From Dendrolimus kikuchii (Eukaryota > Arthropoda > Insecta > Lepidoptera > Lasiocampidae): DNA of 64,000 nt. Every line of letters begins with the position of its first letter. Position 1 is the stretch's first letter. Positions 51,770 to 62,875 of the stretch are shown piece by piece. Where the stretch lies: assembly GCA_019925095.2 (NCBI GenBank), contig CM034392.1, positions 131,501 through 195,500 of the forward strand, written 5' to 3'. The position numbers and the translations under genes were made by a program. The notes beneath the pieces were generated by a model. It worked only from the letters and a program-made list of their open reading frames with translations. It was not told the origin of the DNA and did no database searches.

Positions 51770-52045
51770 TCCGTGCAGGAACGGAGAAAGAATACAATTT
51801 CCTGCGTTGGGGCGGCCTGTCGTAAGAGGCGACTAAACAACCCACAGCGACCACCCCTGATCTAGAGTATGCCGCCATAACAACCTTGAGTTGTGTTCCG
51901 GCATTAGTGACCAGGTTCCAGTCTCCCTTAAGAGAGCAGCAGCGCCTTTATAGCATTTTGGTATTGCAAATGGTCATAGGCGATGGTAACCGCTTTCCAT
52001 TAAGTGGGTCGTCTGCCTGTTTGCTGAACTCCTGCAATAAAAAAA
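51770..52045 (+). mobile_element. Retroposon-C with internal deletion
   Basis: Missing GCCAGGTGG...GGATGG; otherwise complete, poly-A end. Confidence 0.78.
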
Positions 52046-52162
52046 AATTAAAGTCCTGCTGTTGAACATAGGGCGGCATTAGTTACTTACTCTATTCGTT
52101 AAATAATATCATAGTAACTTTTATTTAACCTACGTTTTATTATTTAGAACTGAATCTTATAG

Positions 52163-52511
52163 GTCTTGGTCTGAAAGAGAGTGTCGGGGTGAAGGTAAGG
52201 AAAGGAATGCTCCGGTGGTTCGGGCATGTGGAAAGAATGACTAAACAGATATACAATGCAAAAGTGGATGGATGCAGAAGTCGTGGAAGCAGGAGTTGCC
52301 AAATTTGCCACGACACACCTTCCATGATCAAATTGATCGTGTACTAGCAGAAGGTGATGTCAGGAGCCTTAAGAACAGACGAGCTTGCATGACAAGAGTT
52401 ATGAATGTCAAAGAGGCAAGTGAGGTGTGTAAGAATAAGCCTAAATGGCGCTCTGTTGTTCGTGCCTACCCCGCAAGGGAACTGGCGTGAAGTTATGTAT
52501 GTATGTATGTA
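52163..52511 (+). mobile_element. RTE-A fragment with 12-bp target duplication and filler
   Basis: TGAATCTTATAG at 52151-52162 and 52512-52523. It lacks HDERM (15 bp) and carries about 20 extra bases (CAGGAGTTGCCAAATTTG, 52290-52307) in the SRGRPRH segment. Confidence 0.9.
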
Positions 52512-52678
52512 TGAATCTTATAGATGAAATCGACCAAGAACTGAAAATATTAAACCATTTCAATTTTATCTATTTTCCGATATACTTACATTCGTGTACA
52601 TAAAAACATGTTCGACTGTGGCAAGGAAAGCTCATGGGTTTCATGAAATGTGGATATTTGTTGGTGAATTAAAAAAAG

Positions 52679-52911
52679 TGCAAAAGTGGATGGATGCAGA
52701 AGTCGTGGAAGGCCACGACACACCTTCCATGATCAAATTGATCGTGTACTAGCAGAGGGTGATGTCAGGAGCCTTAAGAACAGACGAGCGTGCATGACAA
52801 GAGTTATGAATGTCAAAGAGGCAAGTGAGGTGTGTAAGAATAAGCCTAAATGGCACTCTGTTGTTCGTGCCTACCCCGCAAGGGAACTGGCCTGAAGTTA
52901 TGTATGTATGT
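52679..52911 (+). mobile_element. RTE-A fragment with 12-bp target duplication
   Basis: AATTAAAAAAAG at 52667-52678 and 52912-52923. Confidence 0.9.
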
Positions 52912-52974
52912 AATTAAAAAAAGGCACTTGCAGCTTTATCTATTTAGCTAATCCATCTAATGCGTGCTAATTGA

Positions 52975-53412
52975 GGATATAAGCTAGCTCTATGTGGAGT
53001 TTCATTCATATAAGTTCAGTAGTTTTCAAAAGGGTGCGATCGCAGCGGCATCTATTTCGATAGTTTTATCTATACCGCGGAAAACACGTCATTTATCGAG
53101 ATAAAAGTATCCTAAGTTAGTTTCATTTAAATCCGTTCAGTAATTTTTCACGTGATGCTCTAACAGACAGACGGAGAGACAGACACACAGACAAAATATC
53201 TAAAAATAGTTCATTCGAAATTTATGGTTCGAATTAGTCCCCTGTTTTTTTTTTCCTAATTTTTACAATTTATTATGGTACAGTGGTTTTACAATTTATT
53301 ACATTTACAAATTTATTATGGTATCGATAGATACGATTTAAAAATTAAAGTTTTCATAAATTCGTAAGCTCGTTAAGTAAGTCTTCTTTTTCTAAACAGC
53401 CTATAAACCTTA
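52975..53412. repeat. Degenerate repeat with CCGTTCAGTA boxes
   Basis: GAGTTTCATTCATATAAGTTCAGTAG and TAGTTTCATTTAAATCCGTTCAGTAA are about 125 bp apart; the second leads into GACAGACGGAGAGACAGACA. This looks like Helitron-type interior. No termini seen. Confidence 0.35.
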
Positions 53413-53715
53413 TCCGTGCAGGAACGGAGAAAGAATACAATTTCCTGCGTTAGCGCGGCCTGCCGTAAGAGGCGACTTAACAACCCACAGCCAGGTGGCA
53501 GGGCATTTGCCCGGCTGGATGGCTACCACTCTTGGTCTAGAGTATGTCGCCATGACAACCTTGAGTTGTGTTCCGGCATTAGTGACCAGGTTCCAGTCTC
53601 CCTTAAGAGAGCAGCAGCGCATTTGTAGCACCTTTGGTGTGACAAATGTCCATAGGCAATAGTAACCGCTTTTCATCAAGTGGGCCGTCTGCCTGTCTGC
53701 TGAACTCATGCAATA
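53413..53715 (+). mobile_element. Retroposon-C full-length copy
   Basis: ATCCGTGCAGGAACGG to CTCATGCAATAA; the poly-A is very short here. Confidence 0.8.
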
Positions 53716-54066
53716 ACCACCTCTTATGAATTCTTTGACATTAAAAAATGTTTGTCGTCATTTCTATGCTTGCGAAATGCAGAGAGCAACTCCATTTTAC
53801 GCAGACAACGCTACGTGCAAAACATGTACTATGGGTACAATATAAAATATTCGTACTAAAGTCATAACATTTTGAAGTGTCATCATTAAGTTGAAGAGGG
53901 CGCCACGAGCAGCATTGTTCTAAAAATAGCGAGCGATTCACTTGAAAGGATCGACACTCACGAAGCAGGAGTTGCCAAGTTTGCCCTTTTATTTTACTAC
54001 GATAAAGTAGCATACATACATCGCCTGTCCATATTAACAATGTAGGATATGCAATTTTCGACATTT
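53716..54066. other. Unclassified stretch
   Basis: Contains GAAGCAGGAGTTGCCAAG then TTTGCC at 53962-53985, the apparent source of the filler in the RTE-A at 52.3 kb. Confidence 0.35.
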
Positions 54067-54079
54067 TGGTTTTATTTCA

Positions 54080-54518
54080 AAGTAGAGTAAACGCGGTCGA
54101 GATGCGAGCACTGCGCAAAATCTGCGGAGTGACGCTCGCGGACCGCGTTCGTAATACCGAAGTAAGAAAGACAGTTGGTCTGAAAGAGAGTGTCGGGGTG
54201 AAGGTAAGGAAAGGAATGCTCCGGTGGTTCGGACATGTAGAAAGAATGCATGATGAAAGAATGAATAAACAGATATACAATGCAAAAGTGGATGGATGCA
54301 GAAGTCGTGGAAGGCCACGACACACTTTCCATGATCAAATTGATCGTGTACTAGCAGAAGGTGATGTTAGGAGCCTTAAGAACAGACGAGCGTGCATGAC
54401 AAGAGTTATGAATGTCAAAGAAGCAAGTGAGGTGTGTAAGAATAAGCCTAAATGGCGCTCTGTTGTTCGTGCCTACCCCGCAAGGGAACTGGCGTGAAAT
54501 TATGTATGTATGTATGTA
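54080..54518 (+). mobile_element. RTE-A fragment with 13-bp target duplication
   Basis: TGGTTTTATTTCA at 54067-54079 and 54519-54531. Open through 143 codons (VEMRALRKICGVTLADRV ... PARELA) with no lesion, so a young copy. Confidence 0.93.
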
Positions 54519-54531
54519 TGGTTTTATTTCA

Positions 54532-55261
54532 CTATGACCCTAAAAAAGCATTGTTTTTCAATAGCAGCAACTAAAACGTTTTCAAAATAGCCACATTAAC
54601 AATGTCATATATGCCACCATCTCCCATTAACAATGACGAATGTTAACTCCCGACGTTATTAGCGGGGCGCGAGGGGCGTATGCGGGGTATATTTTTGTAA
54701 GAAAGAAATTACTAAGACTGATTATCTAAGCTAATGAAACCTGAAATGTGATTATTAAGTGCCATTCATACAGGTAGACTTTATAATTAATGATTTTAAC
54801 AAATTTTATGGCAAAGATTGTTTTCATTTTGTCCCTAAATTGTCAATTATGTTTGATTATTTGTTATTTGTGAAACAAATTTATTAAAAATTGGATTTAA
54901 TTTATAATATCAATTTAAATACGACATAAACAGGATTTACTAATGACAATGTTGTATGTGGCACTTCTTACAAAGAATAAATATGTTTGTCCATGTAACT
55001 TTGTTGGATGTGACAGATCCGATCCGACAAATCATGATGCCCCATGTACGGATAACAAAGCCATTACTAGCTTTTCAAACATTTAGATAAGTAAAAATGT
55101 TATTTAATTGCATTGCAAATAAGCTCTCGAACGTATATTAACATATATTTTTTTTGAAAATTTACTTCTCGTAGTAAAAAAAATATAAGCAATTCAAAGT
55201 TCAGAGCGCTCTCTTGTAACGTTGCTGATTTGCAGATCTGACTCTGTTAATAGGGACAGGC
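54532..55261. other. Unclassified stretch
   Basis: AT-rich with a GC-rich patch at about 54655-54690 (TTAGCGGGGCGCGAGGGGCG). No gene seen. Confidence 0.3.
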
Positions 55262-55552
55262 GACATACATAACTTCTGTGTTCCCTTGTTCGCATAGGTG
55301 ATGTAAGAACAGTATGTGTGATTGAGCGCTTATTCTTGAGTCACCTCATGTTAAGATTGATATTCATGTAAGAAGTGTCAGGAAATCATAGAGGGGATTA
55401 GGAAATAAATTAATGAGGTCGAGGAACCATTTTCACCAATACATTTGGTTGAACTTGAAACAATGTTGTGTGAATTCTCTTATGGGAGTGTATGAACTTT
55501 GTTGTTTATCTGTTTATGACTATTGTTTGCATCATGCATTCTTTCCACATTC
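55262..55552 (-). mobile_element. Decayed RTE-A copy
   Basis: Minus-strand traces: ACATACATAACTTC at 55264, GCGCTTATTCTTGAG, and CATCATGCATTCTTTCCACA at 55529-55548. Broken by Retroposon-C. Confidence 0.45.
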
Positions 55553-55803
55553 CGGCGGCCGGGCGGCATGTCGTAAGAACGACAGCCCAACCCACAGCCC
55601 ACTGCTAGGGCATTTGCCCGGCTGGATGGCTATCAGCCCTCGTCTACAGTATATCGCCAGCACATGCTTGAGTTGTGTTCCGACATTGGTGACCAGGTTT
55701 CGAATCTCCTTTAAGAGATGTCCAGGTTTCATAGCAACTTAGTTTTGTCACCGCTTTCCATCAAGTGAGCCGTCTGCCTGTCTGCTGAACTCCTGCAATA
55801 AAA
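55551..55803 (+). mobile_element. Diverged Retroposon-C copy
   Basis: GGCCGGGCGGCATGTCGTAA to CTCCTGCAATAAAAAAA, with many substitutions (CTACAGTATATCGCCAGCAC) and a deletion; an older copy. Confidence 0.75.
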
Positions 55804-55909
55804 AAAACTGCTAATTGAAGATTCGTTTCTATTTGACATTTTCCTTGTAAATATCTTACATTTAAAAATACTAGTAGTCGCCCAGTGGTCGAATACCGAC
55901 CATGATTAA

Positions 55910-56605
55910 TCTTTACTATATAATATACAATAATGTTATAAAGCTGAAGAGTTTGTTTGTTTAAACGCGCTAATCTCAGGAACCGCTGGTCCGATTTGAA
56001 AAATTCTTTCAGTGTTGTTATAATAATTTCAGTGTTGTTATATAATTCTTTCAGTCGTGGAAGGCTATAGGCTATATTATATTTTTAAAAAAAATAGGGA
56101 TCCTTACTAAAAGTTGAATAATGTAACCCAAGGTGTAAAAAAATGACCCAAAAAAATCCTTACACGGCGTGCGCTGCGAAAACTATTGATTATAGAACAA
56201 AACAATGTACTACCACTTTGCAGAACATATAATTGTCTACAAAAAATATTGCGTAACCATATGTCTAACTATTGTAGTTATCTCACAATAAGTGTTTTCT
56301 TTTATTTTTTTAAATATGTAAATGCCGTCGCTTCTAAAACTCTTTATTTTGTACCTAGGTATTAATCCTTATCAAAATAAATTACTCCATATTCAAGACG
56401 AATTCAATAACTTTCTATAACTTTTTGAATTATTTAATTCGGACATTTCATTCAAAAGATGTCGCGATATTTAAAATGTAAGTTTGAAAAATCCTTACAG
56501 TGTTAGATAGCACATTTATCGAGGAAGGCTACAGGCTATATATCATCACGCTAAGGCCCATAGGAGCGGAGCACCGACGAGCGGACGAAGTCGGGCAGAA
56601 GTTAG
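55910..56605 (+). mobile_element. Helitron-A, long form, decayed ends
   Basis: TC start with about 12 extra bases, interior shared with the 36.7 and 58.3 kb copies, shortened second module (TTGAAAAATCCTTACAGTGT), end AGAAGTTAG/T. Confidence 0.72.
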
Positions 56606-56767
56606 TTTTATTATATTTTCACAGTATTGTCAAAGAGTGTATTTGTCCAAAATTAAATGATTATTTATTCTTTTTTCATCATATCAATATGTGCAATAAG
56701 TTAGCAAGCGGTCAAATTTTGCAGACCAGGTTTTAGGTACTACAGCTTTCGGTGTTAATAATGTCAC

Positions 56768-57391
56768 GTATAATATTTTCTTAAGTTTTCGCGACTTGTA
56801 TAAGTAATAAAACTACGTTTTAACGGTTTTAAGCGCGGTAATTTATTTGATTTTTGTTTTTCCTTCCACCCATTTTAATATTATATAAAATTACTAGCTG
56901 TCCCGGCAGACGTTGTTCTGCCCTGAACTAATAAAATTTAGAACCCGATTCCAGCGCCACCTACCGGGTCCAAATTTAAGCTATCCTATCTTTCAAGTCG
57001 GATCAAACTGCACACGGTGTGCAAATTTGATTAAAATCGGTCAAGTAGTTTAGGAGTCCATTGAGGACAAACATTGTGACACGAGATTTATATATATTAA
57101 GATTAGCGCTAGGCATGTTTGCTGAAGAGTTTCTTGCGCCGCTTCTTCTCTTCAAGCCACAACATGTTGCGAAGCGGTAGTAAATTAGATTAGGCTCCCA
57201 TAGAGTAAATAATAACCATAAACAAAATTAAAATTAACAACTTGGCGGTAGGCTAAATAAAACTTTAACAATACTCGTTGACACTTGACATCTTTGTCTT
57301 CCGTGATCACGGCCACTGAAAAGTGGCCGAAACGTCGAAAAAACAAAAATCAAATAAATTACCGCGCTTAAAACCGTTAAAACGTAGTTTT
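56768..57391 (+). mobile_element. Miniature foldback Penelope with target duplication
   Basis: ATAATGTCAC at 56758-56767 and 57392-57401. Left part (56768-56866) is the inverted 3' tail and arm end; it switches within GTTTTTCCTTCCACCC to plus orientation (3' untranslated region through the arm end). No coding sequence. A hammerhead-like motif is at about 57293-57347. A Helitron-B is nested at 56894-57102. Confidence 0.8.
56894..57102 (-). mobile_element. Helitron-B nested in Penelope
   Basis: A/CTAGCTGTCCCGGCAGACG ... TATTAAGA/T. The uninterrupted Penelope sequence at 26250-26265 reads AAAATTATTAGAGCTAGG, so insertion was at A/T with nothing duplicated. Confidence 0.85.
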
Positions 57392-57401
57392 ATAATGTCA
57401 C

Positions 57402-57888
57402 ATATGTTTGCAAAAATTGATAGTTTTTCACAGTTAAGCGCAGGAAATATAGGGTGAAATATATAAGGCGCCATTGTTGGCAATCATCCTCAATGATTAG
57501 CATTGTATTATTTTATTCAAAATATTAAGAAATTTTGATTTAACGTCGCGACACGATTTACCAAAGGAAGGTACACACCGGTCCAGCCGAGTATGAAGTC
57601 ATTACGCTCGCGCCGGTGTGTATACGCAATATCAAGATTTACTATGACGAACGCTCAATGCCCCAATGGAAAGAAGAGGCAGTTGAGCGATAACCACAAG
57701 CGAAGCAAGACTTGCGTATATTCGCTAATCTATTTTAGTGACGGACTTTGCGCGTGTATTTGAATTACGATCTTCTGCATTACGTTTGGACTTATATTTG
57801 TATCTGTGTTATACGTGTTTGTATAGTTCTAATAAACTCTATAGTAATTCTAACGGCATTTTAATTCGAGTTTCGCGACTCGTAACAG
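57402..57888 (+). mobile_element. LTR copy related to 13534-13996
   Basis: Ends ATAAACTCTATAGTAATTC ... TTCGCGACTCGTAACA in the sense orientation, matching the other LTR reversed. Left boundary uncertain because it abuts the Penelope target duplication. Confidence 0.5.
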
Positions 57889-58002
57889 TAATATTGTATG
57901 CTTATAAATAAAAAACAATAAGATTTCTTATCTTCTTGAATAAATTGACTGCGTGCTAGCAATTGGATGGGGCACCAACAATGATGTAGTCTACTCTTTT
58001 TT

Positions 58003-58242
58003 TTTCTTTTTTTTTTATGGCAGGAGATCAGCAGACAGGCAGACGGCCCACTCGATGGAAAGCGGTTACCATCGCCTATGGACATTTGCAACAGCAAGTT
58101 GCTACAAATGCGCTGCTGCTCTCTTAAGGGAGACTGGAACCTGATCACTAATGCCGGAACACAACTCAAGGTTGTTATGGCGACATACTTTAGACCAGGG
58201 GTGGTAGCCATCCAGTCGGGCAAATGCCCTACCACCTGGCAA
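58003..58242 (-). mobile_element. Retroposon-C, short form
   Basis: Minus-sense from GCCAGGTGGTAGGG (58242) to a poly-A at 58003. Confidence 0.78.
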
Positions 58243-58313
58243 AACTCTAAAACTAAACTAAACTCTAGGGAAATGTTATTGGTATTATTAGTATACTCAA
58301 TTTATATTCCCAA

Positions 58314-58999
58314 TCTATACTAATATTATAAAGCTGAAGAGTTTGTTTGTTTAAACGCGCTAAACTCAGGAACCGCACGTCCGATTTGAAAAATTCTTTC
58401 AGTGTTGAATAGTACATTTATCGAGGAAGGCTATAGGCTATATTATATTTTCAAAAAAATTAGGGATCCTTACTAAAAGTAAAATAATGTAATCCAAGGT
58501 ATAAAAAAATGACCCGAAAAAATCCTTACACGGCGTGCGCTGCGAAAACTATTGATTATAGAACAAAACAATGTACTACCACTTTGCAGAACATATAATT
58601 GTCTACAAAAAATATAGCGTAACCGTATGTAGTTATCTCACAATAAGTGTTTTCTTTTATTTTTTTAAATAATTAAAATGCCGTCGCTTCAAAAACTCTT
58701 TATTTTGTACCTTGGTATTAATCCTTATCAAAATAAATTACTCCATATTCAAGACGAATTCAATACCTTTCTAGAACTTTTTGAATTATTCAATTCGGAC
58801 GTTTCATTCAAAAGATATGGCGATATTTAAAATGTAAGTTTGAAAAATCCTTACAGTGTTAGATAGCCCATTTATCGAGGAAGGCTATAGGCTATCATCA
58901 CGCTAAGACCAATAGGAGCGGAGCACCAATGAAGAATGTTTCAAAATCGGAGGGTTTTGAAAGCAAATTCCACGCGGACGACGTCGCGGGCACAGCTAG
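58314..58999 (+). mobile_element. Helitron-A, long form, best-preserved
   Basis: A/TCTATACTAATATTATAAAG at 58314 and CGCGGACGACGTCGCGGGCA then CAGCTAG/T at 58999. Hairpin about 10 bases before CTAG. Lacks Rep/helicase coding, so mobilised in trans. Confidence 0.85.
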
Positions 59000-59234
59000 T
59001 ATTCTATAAACCGAGAACAACAAAGACATAGTTCTTAATTTATAAATAGTTTGATTAGTATAATTACAGTATGTTGGTAGTATCAGCGATTTGACCGCAA
59101 CCGCCAGCGGCCAGCCCTGACATTGGCTGATGACTCATAATAAACCGCAGATCCTTTTACATCATATCTGCTGCGGTTTCTCTGTAAAAATAATACAGTA
59201 GCAATGCATAAGAGGAAATCGTACCAGAATTCTT
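59000..59234. other. Unclassified stretch
   Basis: No feature recognised. Confidence 0.25.
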
Positions 59235-59245
59235 TTAACGTAATT

Positions 59246-59591
59246 ACATACATACATACATACATAACTTCACGCCAGTTCCCTTGCGGGGTAGGCACGA
59301 ACAACAGAGCGCCATTTAGGCCCATTCTTACACACCTCACTTGCTTCTTTGACATTGATAACTCTTGTCATGCACACTCGTCTGTTCTTAAGGCTCCTGA
59401 CATCACCCTCCGCTAGTACACGATCAATTTGATCATGGAAGGTGTGTCGTGGCCTTCCACGACTTCTGCATCCATCCACTTTTGCATTGTATATCTGTTT
59501 AGTCATTCTTTCATCATGCATTCTTTCCACATGCCCGAACCACCGGAGCATTCCTTTCCTTACCTTCACCCCGACACTCTCTTTCAGAGAG
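59246..59591 (-). mobile_element. RTE-A fragment with 11-bp target duplication
   Basis: TTAACGTAATT at 59235-59245 and 59592-59602. Encodes LKESVGVKVRKGMLRWFGHV through PARELA. Confidence 0.92.
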
Positions 59592-59626
59592 TTAACGTAA
59601 TTGTATACGAAAAATACAAAACATAT

Positions 59627-59781
59627 GTCAGGAGCCTTAAGAACAGACGAGTGTGCATGACAAGAGTTATGAATGTCAAAGAGGCAAGTGAGGTGTGTAA
59701 GAATAAGCCTAAATGGCACTCTGTTGTTCGTGCCTACCCCGCAAGGGAACTGGCGTAAAGTTATGTATGTATGTATGTATG
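59627..59781 (+). mobile_element. RTE-A fragment with 12-bp target duplication
   Basis: TACAAAACATAT at 59615-59626 and 59782-59793; opposite orientation to its neighbour only 35 bp away. Confidence 0.92.
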
Positions 59782-59929
59782 TACAAAACATATAGGTCGA
59801 CGACCTTGTATTTTGAAATCTTTACGAGCTCAAAACTTCTATAGGACAATGGGACAATAACGTTTGCAATGCTAAAAATATAAACAACATCTGTATAGTG
59901 AATGAAGTCATAGAAAATACGTAACAGAG

Positions 59930-60164
59930 GTTTTTTTTAATTGCAGGAGTTCAGCAGACAGGCAGACGGCCCACTGGATGGAAAGCGGTTACCATCGCTT
60001 ATGGACATTTGCAACACCAAAGGTGCTACAAATGCGCTGCTGCTCTCTTAAGTGAGTCTGGAACCTGGTCACTAATTCCAGAACACAACTCAAGGTTGTT
60101 ATGGCGACATACTTTCGACCAGGGGTGGTAGCCATCCAGTCGGGCAAATGCCCTACCACCTGGC
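59930..60164 (-). mobile_element. Retroposon-C, short form
   Basis: Minus-sense GCCAGGTGGTAGGG at 60164 to poly-A at about 59930. Confidence 0.78.
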
Positions 60165-60412
60165 AAAATTATATTATTATATATTTTCATGAGCTTGTAC
60201 TTTCCACGACCAACACTGCAAGATTGTGAATTACAACATAACGACTGATTCCAGAAACAATATATACTTTATAGAATAAAGTAGGTAAATAGCGTATTCT
60301 TAACTAATGAGTGGCCTTAATTACGACGCGACGGCCTGAAGTTGTCTGCTATTGTCCAAAGTCCACTGGTCTGCTTATTCATACGTCGCAATGTCGTCGT
60401 CTTTTGTTATTG
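60165..60412. other. Unclassified stretch
   Basis: No feature recognised. Confidence 0.25.
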
Positions 60413-60424
60413 TATTATTATCAA

Positions 60425-60671
60425 TGACTAAACATATATACAATGCAAAAGTGGATGGATGCAGAAGTCGTGGAAGGCCACGACACACCTTCCATGATCA
60501 AATTGATCGTGTAATAGCAGAAGGTGATGTCAGGAGCCTTAAGAACAGACGAGCGTGCATGACAAGAGCTATGAATGTCAAAGAAGCGAGTGAGGTGTGT
60601 AAGAATAAGCCTGATCGGCGCTCTGTGGTTCGTGCCTACCCCGCAAGGGAACTGGCGTGAAGTTATGTATG
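60425..60671 (+). mobile_element. RTE-A fragment with 12-bp target duplication
   Basis: TATTATTATCAA at 60413-60424 and 60672-60683. Confidence 0.9.
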
Positions 60672-60769
60672 TATTATTATCAAAACTAATAATATTATAT
60701 ATCACAGTTCGAGTTTATACAATACGTTTAAAAATGTGAATCAGAGAGGTTAATTTGGAGTATGTATTT

Positions 60770-61078
60770 TTTTTTTATTGCAGAAGATAAGCAGACAGGC
60801 AGACGGCCCACTTGTTGGAAAGCGGTTACCATCGCCTATGGACATTTGCAACACCAAAGTTGCTACAAATGCGCTGCTGCTCTCTTAAAGGAGGCTGGAA
60901 CCTGGTCATTAATGCCGGAACACAACTCAAGGTTGTTATGGCGACATACTTTAGACCAGGGGTGGTAGCCATCCAGTCGGGCAAATGCCCTACCACCTGG
61001 CTGTGGGTTGTTCTGTCGCCTCTTACGACAGGCCGCCCCAACGCAGGAAATTGTATTCTTTCTCCGTTCCTGCACGGA
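60770..61078 (-). mobile_element. Retroposon-C full-length copy
   Basis: ATCCGTGCAGGAACGG (61078) to poly-A at 60770, flanked by GTATGTA on both sides, a possible 7-bp target duplication. Confidence 0.8.
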
Positions 61079-61328
61079 TGTATGTAGTAGAGAGTATGAT
61101 GTGGAAACCACTGAACAGATTTCGATTAAACTCGACTCGGAGCTAGCTGCTATCCCGGGTTAACTAATACTTAGGATACTTTTTATCCCAAAAGATAAAG
61201 TCGTATCCATGGCATAGAGGAGTATATCCAAATAAGTGTCAAGGCAATAAGAAAACTAGTACTATTCACTAACAAATGCGTCGTCGTTATGGTAACGCGA
61301 ACAAAGTGTCGTTGACACGTATTTAATA
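61079..61328. other. Unclassified stretch, Helitron-interior-like
   Basis: GGAACCACTGAACAGATTTCG-type and ACTTTTTATCCCAAAAGATAAAG boxes resemble interiors of the element at 63225-64000. No termini. Confidence 0.3.
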
Positions 61329-61565
61329 CTAGCTTTTGCCCGCGTCTTCGTCCGCGCGGAATAGTTAAAAAAAGTAAGTGAAAAAACCCCCCGATTTTGA
61401 AACATTCTTCATTGGTGCTCCGCTCCTATTGGTCTTAGCGTGATGATATATAGCCTATAGCCTTCCTCAATAAATGGGCTATCTAACACTGAAAGATTTT
61501 TCAAATCAGACCCGCAGTTCCTGAGTTTAGCGCGTTCAAGCAAACAAACTCTTCAGCTTTATATA
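61329..61565 (-). mobile_element. Helitron-A, short form
   Basis: A/CTAGCTTTTGCCCGCGTCTT end, single TC module; TC terminus lost at the junction with Retroposon-C. Confidence 0.75.
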
Positions 61566-61572
61566 TCTATCT

Positions 61573-61872
61573 ATCCGTGCAGGAACGGAGAAAGAATACA
61601 ATTTCCTGCGACCGGGCGGCCTGTCGTAAGAGGCGACTTAATCCACAGCTAGGTAGGGCATTTGCCCGACTGGATGGCTACCACCCCTGGTCTAGAGTAT
61701 GCCGTCATAACAACCTTGAGTTGTGTTCCGGCATTAGTGACCAGGTTCCAGTCTCCCTTAAGAGAGCAGCAGCGCATTTTGTAGCCTTTGGTATTGCAAA
61801 TGTTCATAGGCGATGGTAAACGCTTTCCATCCAGTGGGCCGTCTGCCTCTCTGCTGAACTCATGCAATAAAA
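61573..61872 (+). mobile_element. Retroposon-C copy
   Basis: ATCCGTGCAGGAACGG to CTCATGCAATAAAAAAAA. Confidence 0.8.
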
Positions 61873-61874
61873 AA

Positions 61875-62310
61875 AAATTTCCATCAAGGCTACACTATTA
61901 ATCTGACTTGAACAATAAACAAAGGAGTATATATGCGTGCGTGTGTCAAATACGTGGTAAGTAGTAGTATTAGTAATAGTAATCGGCAGACAAACACACA
62001 CATTGTATATCCCCAAATTAAGCAAGTCACGCTTGTGTTATGGGTAATATACAACGGACTACTCTGGGGCCGATCCCAGACACCCAGACCATAGTAAATA
62101 ACGGAGAAAATACGTTTCCGAAATTTACTATACCAGGAATCGAACCCGGAGCCTCTACGCTCAACCACAGAGGCCGTACTGTGTGTAATGTTTTTTTTAT
62201 TGATTTAATCTATTTTTTATTTATAATAAAAAAAAAAATTAGCATTCGTAGCTTCTTCTCTATGTAAACTATAAGTGTGCGAAATTCCATACTCCTCCGT
62301 CCGCGCAATT
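61875..62310 (+). repeat. Repeat F with nested SINE-2
   Basis: AAGGCTACACTATTAATCTG, TGTGTCAAATAC, ATTGATTTAATCTATTTTTTA and TTCTCTATGTAAACTATAAGT correspond to 38987-40590. It lacks the TTAA MITE and the Helitron found there, serving as empty site for both. Confidence 0.6.
61975..62188 (-). mobile_element. SINE-2
   Basis: Minus-strand head CCTCTGTGGTTGAGCGTAGA with B box GGTTCGATTCC (62135-62147), body through GGGTGTCTGGGATCGGCCCC and CGTTGTATATTACCCATAAC. A second tRNA-headed family, inserted in repeat F. Confidence 0.7.
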
Positions 62311-62875
62311 TTCGTAAAAATGCGTACAAAGTTTATGCTTCACGTATTAATATATAGACGTACGAAGTAAGTACTCAGCGTAAAGGGACTCGAAAAAGCA
62401 AGTACGTATTGTACGACGGATTTAGTATACGGCGGCTCAGCAATTTATTTGGTCCATTACTGCGGAGCCCTGGGAAATACCCGAAAACCCATTTTTATAA
62501 TCGAATGGATCACTTCTAAGAAATTGGGATACACAGAATGACGACTCGGCGTCCTTATTGTGCTACTAAACAAATATAGTTCCATTATGTTGAAAGATAT
62601 CAATCAATACGATACGCGTTGGCATCTTCAAATAAGCTAAGAGCTAATATCTCGAGACATTATTCTTTTTGTTGTGTTTTTTTTTTATAGTTCGTGGCTT
62701 ACGACGTGACACTAATGGCTCCATATTTTCTATCGATGTCCCCGACTAAAGTAGACGTTTCCAAATTATGAGAACTACCGTCTCAGAATATATTTTGTTT
62801 CGTAGTGCTGACGGACGTAATGTGAGGTAGATTTTATTTTCGTGATTTGAATTTTGGGTAAATTATATATACCAC
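62311..62875. other. Unclassified stretch
   Basis: No gene or repeat recognised. An open minus frame (62957-62775) is antisense of SINE-1. Confidence 0.3.
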
